Shown here piece after piece: positions 7,407 to 9,843 of a DNA stretch of 9,843 bases. The stretch lies in contig VBAN01000337.1 of assembly GCA_005882445.1 (NCBI GenBank), positions 1-9,843 on the forward strand. The letters run 5' to 3'. The translations under genes and the position numbers were made by a program. Each line of letters begins with the position of its first letter. The first letter of the stretch is position 1. A model generated the notes under the pieces. The model was not told where the DNA came from and did no database searches. It saw nothing but the letters and a program-made list of their open reading frames with translations. Source of the stretch: Candidatus Segetimicrobium genomatis (GTDB lineage: Bacteria; Sysuimicrobiota; Sysuimicrobiia; Sysuimicrobiales; Segetimicrobiaceae).

Positions 7407-8655
7407 GTGGCTTCCGAGGAGTTCGACGCGATCGTTGTCGGCGCCGGCCCTGCTGTTCGAGCGCGGCGAGCGGCCGGGCGTGAAGAACGTGATGGGCGGC
7501 GTGATGTACGGCCGCATGCTGGCCGACGTCGTCCCGGAGTTCTGGAAGACCGCGCCGATGGAGCGCGTGGTGACCGACGAGCGGTTGTGGCTGACCACCG
7601 CGGACAGTGTGGTCACCGCCGGCCACAAGCACCTGCCCCACTCGGTCGAGCCTCCCAACGCCTTCACCGTGCTGCGCGTGCCGTTCGATGGCTGGTTCGC
7701 CGCCCAGGCCGAGGCCGCCGGGGCCCTCCTCATTCCCGGGACCACGGTGGAAGATGTGATCCGCGAGGGCGGCCGGGTCGTGGGAGTCCGCACCGGCCGC
7801 GAGGAGGGAGAGCTCCGCGCCCCTCTGGTGGTGATCGCCGACGGCGCGAACTCGTTCCTCGTGCAGAAGGCGGGACTGGGCCGCCCGCTGGAGCCCAACG
7901 AGATGGCGCTGGTCGTCAAGGAGATCATCGCGCTGCCGGGGGCGGCGATCGAGGACCGGTTCACCCTCGACCCCGGGATGGGCGCGACGATCGAAGTGTA
8001 CGGCGCGGTGACGCGCGGCATGGCGGGGTACGGGTTCATCTACACCAACCGCGAGTCGCTGTCCGTCGGCATCGGGGCGCTCATCTCGCAGTTCATGGAG
8101 ACCCGGATCACGCCGTGGGACCTGCTGGAAGGGTTCAAGGCCCACCCCATGGTTGCCCCCCTGCTGCGGGGAGGCGTGGTGCGGGAGTACCTGGCCCACG
8201 CGATCCCCGAGGGCGGGCTCCGCGCGATGCCCCGCCTCTTCGACGACGGGGTGCTGGTCGTCGGCGACGCCGCGATGATGGTCAACAACCTCCACCGCGA
8301 GGGCAGCAACATGGCCATGGCGGCCGGCCGGATGGCCGGGGAAACCGCGATCCAGGCCAAGCGCGCCGGGGATTGGTCGGCCCGCTCGCTCTCCCGGTAC
8401 CGGGAGCTCTTGGAGGCCTCGTTCGTCCTGCAGGACCTCCGGAAGTACCAGCGGCTGCCCGACCTGGTCGAGGGGCGACCGGATCTGCTGCATCTCTATC
8501 CGGAACTGTTGAGCGAGGCCATCCACGAGATGCTGACCGTGGACGGCGCCGGCAAGCGGGAGAAGCAGCGCCGGATCCTCCGCCGGCTGCTCGCCCGGCG
8601 GCCGTGGTGGCGCCTGCTCCGGGACGCCTACGAAGGCTGGCGGGCGATGCGGTGA
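7407..8655 (+). pseudogene. fixC: FixC-type ETF:quinone oxidoreductase, frameshifted by an N-terminal deletion
   Basis: FixC is a membrane-associated FAD protein that takes electrons from the FixAB electron-transfer flavoprotein and delivers them to quinone. A GTG at 7407 begins a typical N terminus, ASEEFDAIVVGAGPA, which enters the FAD-binding GxGxxG loop. At about 7449-7455 the family match jumps to another frame, resuming as LLFERGERPGVKNVMGG. Roughly 15 residues are missing between these points: the third glycine, the helix and the second strand of the Rossmann fold. The rest is well preserved to the TGA at 8653-8655, including VVIADGANSFLVQKAG, GYGFIYTNRESLSVGIG and the second FAD motif VLVVGDAAMMVNNLHREGSN. 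A TTG at 7435 could start the body in frame (406 residues) but would lack the ADP-binding fold. Either the gene is broken or the assembly has dropped about 50 bases. It is probably co-transcribed with nuoN. Confidence 0.85.
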
Positions 8656-8700
8656 CGGGGTCCGGCTCGGCTCTGCGGACTTTGGGCATAAACCGGGAGA
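8656..8700 (+). other. fixC to prepilin spacer with a poorly spaced ribosome-binding site
   Basis: These 45 bases separate the fixC stop from the prepilin ATG. GGGAGA at 8695-8700 is the only Shine-Dalgarno-like run but abuts the ATG, too close for efficient initiation. The stretch TTTGGGCATAAA at about 8682-8693 is locally AT-rich and might hold a -10 element, but I see no partner -35. Whether the prepilin gene has its own promoter is therefore open. Confidence 0.25.
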
Positions 8701-9168
8701 ATGGGGAACGATTTCCGGAGGACTGGAAAGTCGGGTGTGCCGGGGCCCGCCGGGGGCACCCGCGGGGTCGAGTGGTGCCGCGATCCACAGGGCGCGGAGC
8801 GCGGGCTTACGCTCATGGAACTGGTGGTCGTGCTCTCGATTATCGCCGTGCTCGTCGCGCTGGCGCTGCCGCGCTACATCATCCCGCGCAAGAACGCGTA
8901 CAAGCTGGAAGCGATAAACATCCTCCAGGAGCTCAAGACTATGGAATGGGCCTACTACCAACAGTGGAACGCGTTTACCTCGAACGTGACGAGCGCCGGG
9001 CTGGCAATGCCCGGCGGGTCTCACTGGGCGACGCCTCTCCTGTACACGTTCTCGCCTGGTTACATCGTGTTCGGGACCTACGGCGCGGTCGCTCCGATGT
9101 CGTGGTCCGATATCATCTACGTCACCCTCAGCAGCGACGGCAGTTCTACCGCCAGGTCCACGTTCTAG
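8701..9168 (+). CDS. Type IV prepilin-like protein (prepilin N-terminal cleavage/methylation domain)
   Basis: This predicted 155-residue protein has a class III signal. After a 35-residue polar leader ending GAERG comes LTLMELVVVLSIIAVLVALALPRY. That matches peptidase cleavage after Gly35, a glutamate at mature position 5 (Glu40) and a hydrophobic assembly helix. The mature part is about 120 residues: an amphipathic helix (KNAYKLEAINILQELKTMEWAYYQQW) and a Thr-, Ser-, Gly- and Tyr-rich end resembling a small pilin or pseudopilin headgroup. There is no cysteine pair. The start is uncertain. ATG at 8701 has GGGAGA directly against it, unusually close. GTG at 8737 lies 14 bases after GGAGGA and would give a 23-residue leader. 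No other pilus gene is present. By hand count G+C is lower (142 of 240 bases at 8881-9120) than in fixC (44 of 60 at 8221-8280). Whether it is a pilin or a secretion pseudopilin is unknown. Confidence 0.85.
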   Translation: MGNDFRRTGKSGVPGPAGGTRGVEWCRDPQGAERGLTLMELVVVLSIIAVLVALALPRYIIPRKNAYKLEAINILQELKTMEWAYYQQWNAFTSNVTSAGLAMPGGSHWATPLLYTFSPGYIVFGTYGAVAPMSWSDIIYVTLSSDGSSTARSTF

Positions 9169-9269
9169 GGGTTGACCCAGGACGCGCCGCCGCCGGCGCC
9201 GAACCTGCGCGTGAGCGGTGCTCTCAGACCGATCCACGGGGGTGCGGCCGTTCCCGTCGAGGTCGTGCG
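9169..9269 (+). other. Prepilin to fixX spacer with fixX ribosome-binding site
   Basis: This 101-base non-coding stretch precedes fixX. GAGGT at 9259-9263 lies six bases before the fixX ATG and is a good ribosome-binding site; it supports that start. A 6-bp GC stem with a 4-base loop (GCGCCG at 9184-9189, CGGCGC at 9194-9199) follows the prepilin stop but has no U-tract, so I do not call it a terminator. I see no convincing promoter. Confidence 0.4.
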
Positions 9270-9554
9270 ATGAAGATCGAAGAGAAACTCTACCTGCTGC
9301 GCTGGAAGCACGACAAGCGGTCGCACATCGCGATCAAGGATCAGCGCGTCTGCCTGGAGACCTGCGGGACGAAGTGGAAGCGGCCCTGCACGACCTTCTG
9401 CCCGGCCAGCGTCTACGCATGGGACGGTGAGAAGACCGTCGTCTCCCACGACAACTGCGTCGAGTGCACGTCCTGCCTGCTCGGCTGTCCCTACCGGAAC
9501 ATCGACTGGAAGCTCCCCCGGGGCGGATTCGGCATCGAGTGGCAGCACGGCTAG
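9270..9554 (+). CDS. fixX: FixX ferredoxin-like protein, partner of FixC
   Basis: This 94-residue protein has the usual FixX length and layout. The N terminus MKIEEKLYLLRWKHDKRSHIAI resembles the family's EKL...D...HI start. Eight cysteines follow: Cys28, 32, 40 and 44 (C-x3-C-x7-C-x3-C-P), then Cys63, 66, 69 and 73 in CVECTSCLLGCP (C-x2-C-x2-C-x3-C-P). That is enough for two [4Fe-4S] clusters. The tail DWKLPRGGFGIEW is the typical FixX ending. FixX works with FixC as a separate iron-sulfur module, equivalent to the C-terminal domain of mitochondrial ETF-QO. The ATG at 9270 has GAGGT six bases upstream. The gene is intact although fixC is frameshifted, and it is separated from fixC by the prepilin gene instead of following directly as in most fixABCX operons. 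Confidence 0.95.
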   Translation: MKIEEKLYLLRWKHDKRSHIAIKDQRVCLETCGTKWKRPCTTFCPASVYAWDGEKTVVSHDNCVECTSCLLGCPYRNIDWKLPRGGFGIEWQHG

Positions 9555-9575
9555 CGGGAGATCCCCCCGCCGCCG

Positions 9576-9608
9576 GCACAGCGCCCACGCCGGGCGCGCC
9601 CGCTGTGC
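9576..9608. terminator. Stem-loop between convergent fixX and lgt, possible bidirectional terminator
   Basis: GCACAGCG at 9576-9583 pairs perfectly with CGCTGTGC at 9601-9608, an 8-bp stem around a 17-base GC-rich loop. Part of the loop can pair further (CCC 9584-9586 with GGG 9592-9594). An alternative inner stem is GCGCCC 9581-9586 with GGGCGC 9592-9597. It sits 21 bases after the fixX stop and two bases beyond the lgt stop, exactly where a shared terminator for convergent genes is expected. No run of T follows on either strand, so intrinsic termination is uncertain; the structure could instead protect RNA ends. Confidence 0.45.
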
Positions 9609-9610
9609 GA

Positions 9611-9843
9611 TTATCCCGGGCCGGGGCGCGCGTGCGCTGCTCGGCCGCGACTCCAGACGAACCACACTCCGCTGACGATCAGGACGAGTGCCGCCATCTG
9701 CCCCCAGGTGAGGAACAGGATGGTCCGGTCCTCGCTGCGCAGCAGGTCGAGCAGGAAGCGCAGCGTCGATGACGCGACCATCGCCGACCAGAACAGGACC
9801 CCGTCGAAGGCCCGCCCGCCGGCCGCCGCAAGCGCCCACGCCA
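9611..9843 (-). CDS. lgt: Prolipoprotein diacylglyceryl transferase, C-terminal part (partial)
   Basis: On the minus strand, 76 codons run from the window edge to a TAA at 9613-9611. Lgt is an inner-membrane enzyme that moves diacylglycerol from phosphatidylglycerol to the lipobox cysteine of prolipoproteins. The fragment shows the family's C-terminal pattern: GRAFDGVLFWSAMVASSTLR, then RFLLDLLRSEDR with the R-x3-acidic-x2-R spacing (Arg, Asp, Arg), then LTWGQMAALVLIVSGVWFVWSR. The last part corresponds to the conserved GQ at the start of the final membrane helix. The acidic residue in the middle is Asp where Escherichia coli has Glu. The catalytic N-terminal and central regions lie beyond the window. 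It is convergent with fixX and so belongs to a different transcription unit. Confidence 0.85.
   Translation of the reverse strand, partial: AWALAAAGGRAFDGVLFWSAMVASSTLRFLLDLLRSEDRTILFLTWGQMAALVLIVSGVWFVWSRGRAAHARPGPG

Noticed and set aside
7440..7460. Programmed ribosomal frameshift joining the two fixC parts
   Set aside because: No slippery sequence is apparent, and a frame change alone would still leave about 15 Rossmann-fold residues missing.
7435..8655. Calling fixC an intact gene starting at the TTG at 7435
   Set aside because: The product would lack the N-terminal ADP-binding strand and glycine loop. The genuine FixC N terminus is still readable just upstream in another frame.
9172..9200. 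TTGACC at 9172-9177 as a -35 box for fixX
   Set aside because: No AT-rich -10 element follows at 16-18 bases; that region is all G and C.
6016..9237. 1073-codon open frame on the minus strand across nuoN, fixC and the prepilin gene
   Set aside because: It has the same charged low-complexity composition and spans several unrelated + strand genes, so it is a shadow of high G+C.
9165..9839. Minus-strand frame covering fixX and the right edge
   Set aside because: The frame is Arg- and Pro-rich noise. A different minus frame (9843-9611) gives clear Lgt sequence, and FixX on + is well supported.

Overview
This is a GC-rich (about 70% G+C) bacterial chromosome segment. Its genes are packed head to tail on the + strand, with many GTG starts and 1-4 base overlaps. 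Organisation and codon bias suggest an uncultured, high-GC environmental bacterium with a respiratory chain. I cannot fix the phylum from sequence alone; Chloroflexota-, Rokubacteria- or Sysuimicrobiota-like lineages are guesses.

Layout. Positions 1-69 are the last 22 codons of an upstream gene, probably nuoG by position. Positions 92-7395 hold an unbroken complex I membrane-arm block in canonical order: nuoH, nuoI, nuoJ, nuoK, nuoL, nuoM, nuoN. These encode the quinone-site subunit, the two-[4Fe-4S] connecting subunit and the proton-pumping subunits. Eleven bases after nuoN comes a fixC-type electron-transfer-flavoprotein:quinone oxidoreductase gene (7407-8655). It has lost about 50 bp inside its FAD-binding Rossmann motif and is frameshifted. 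A short type IV prepilin-like gene (8701-9168) follows, then an intact fixX ferredoxin gene (9270-9554). The right edge carries the 3' end of lgt on the opposite strand (stop at 9611-9613). A GC-rich stem-loop lies between the convergent fixX and lgt.

How the genes fit together. Complex I takes electrons from NADH or ferredoxin to quinone while pumping protons. FixC with FixX normally takes electrons from the FixAB flavoprotein and passes them to quinone and/or ferredoxin. Placing fixC/fixX directly after nuoN suggests co-expression of two quinone-linked electron entry routes, but no fixA or fixB is visible in this window. The prepilin gene is out of place between fixC and fixX.

Main points to check: the frameshifting deletion at the start of fixC (real decay or assembly collapse), the replacement of the conserved TM7 lysine of NuoN by glutamate (residue 217), the prepilin gene splitting fixC from fixX, and the nuo-fixCX linkage. 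I saw no tRNA, rRNA, CRISPR array, insertion sequence or phage gene.
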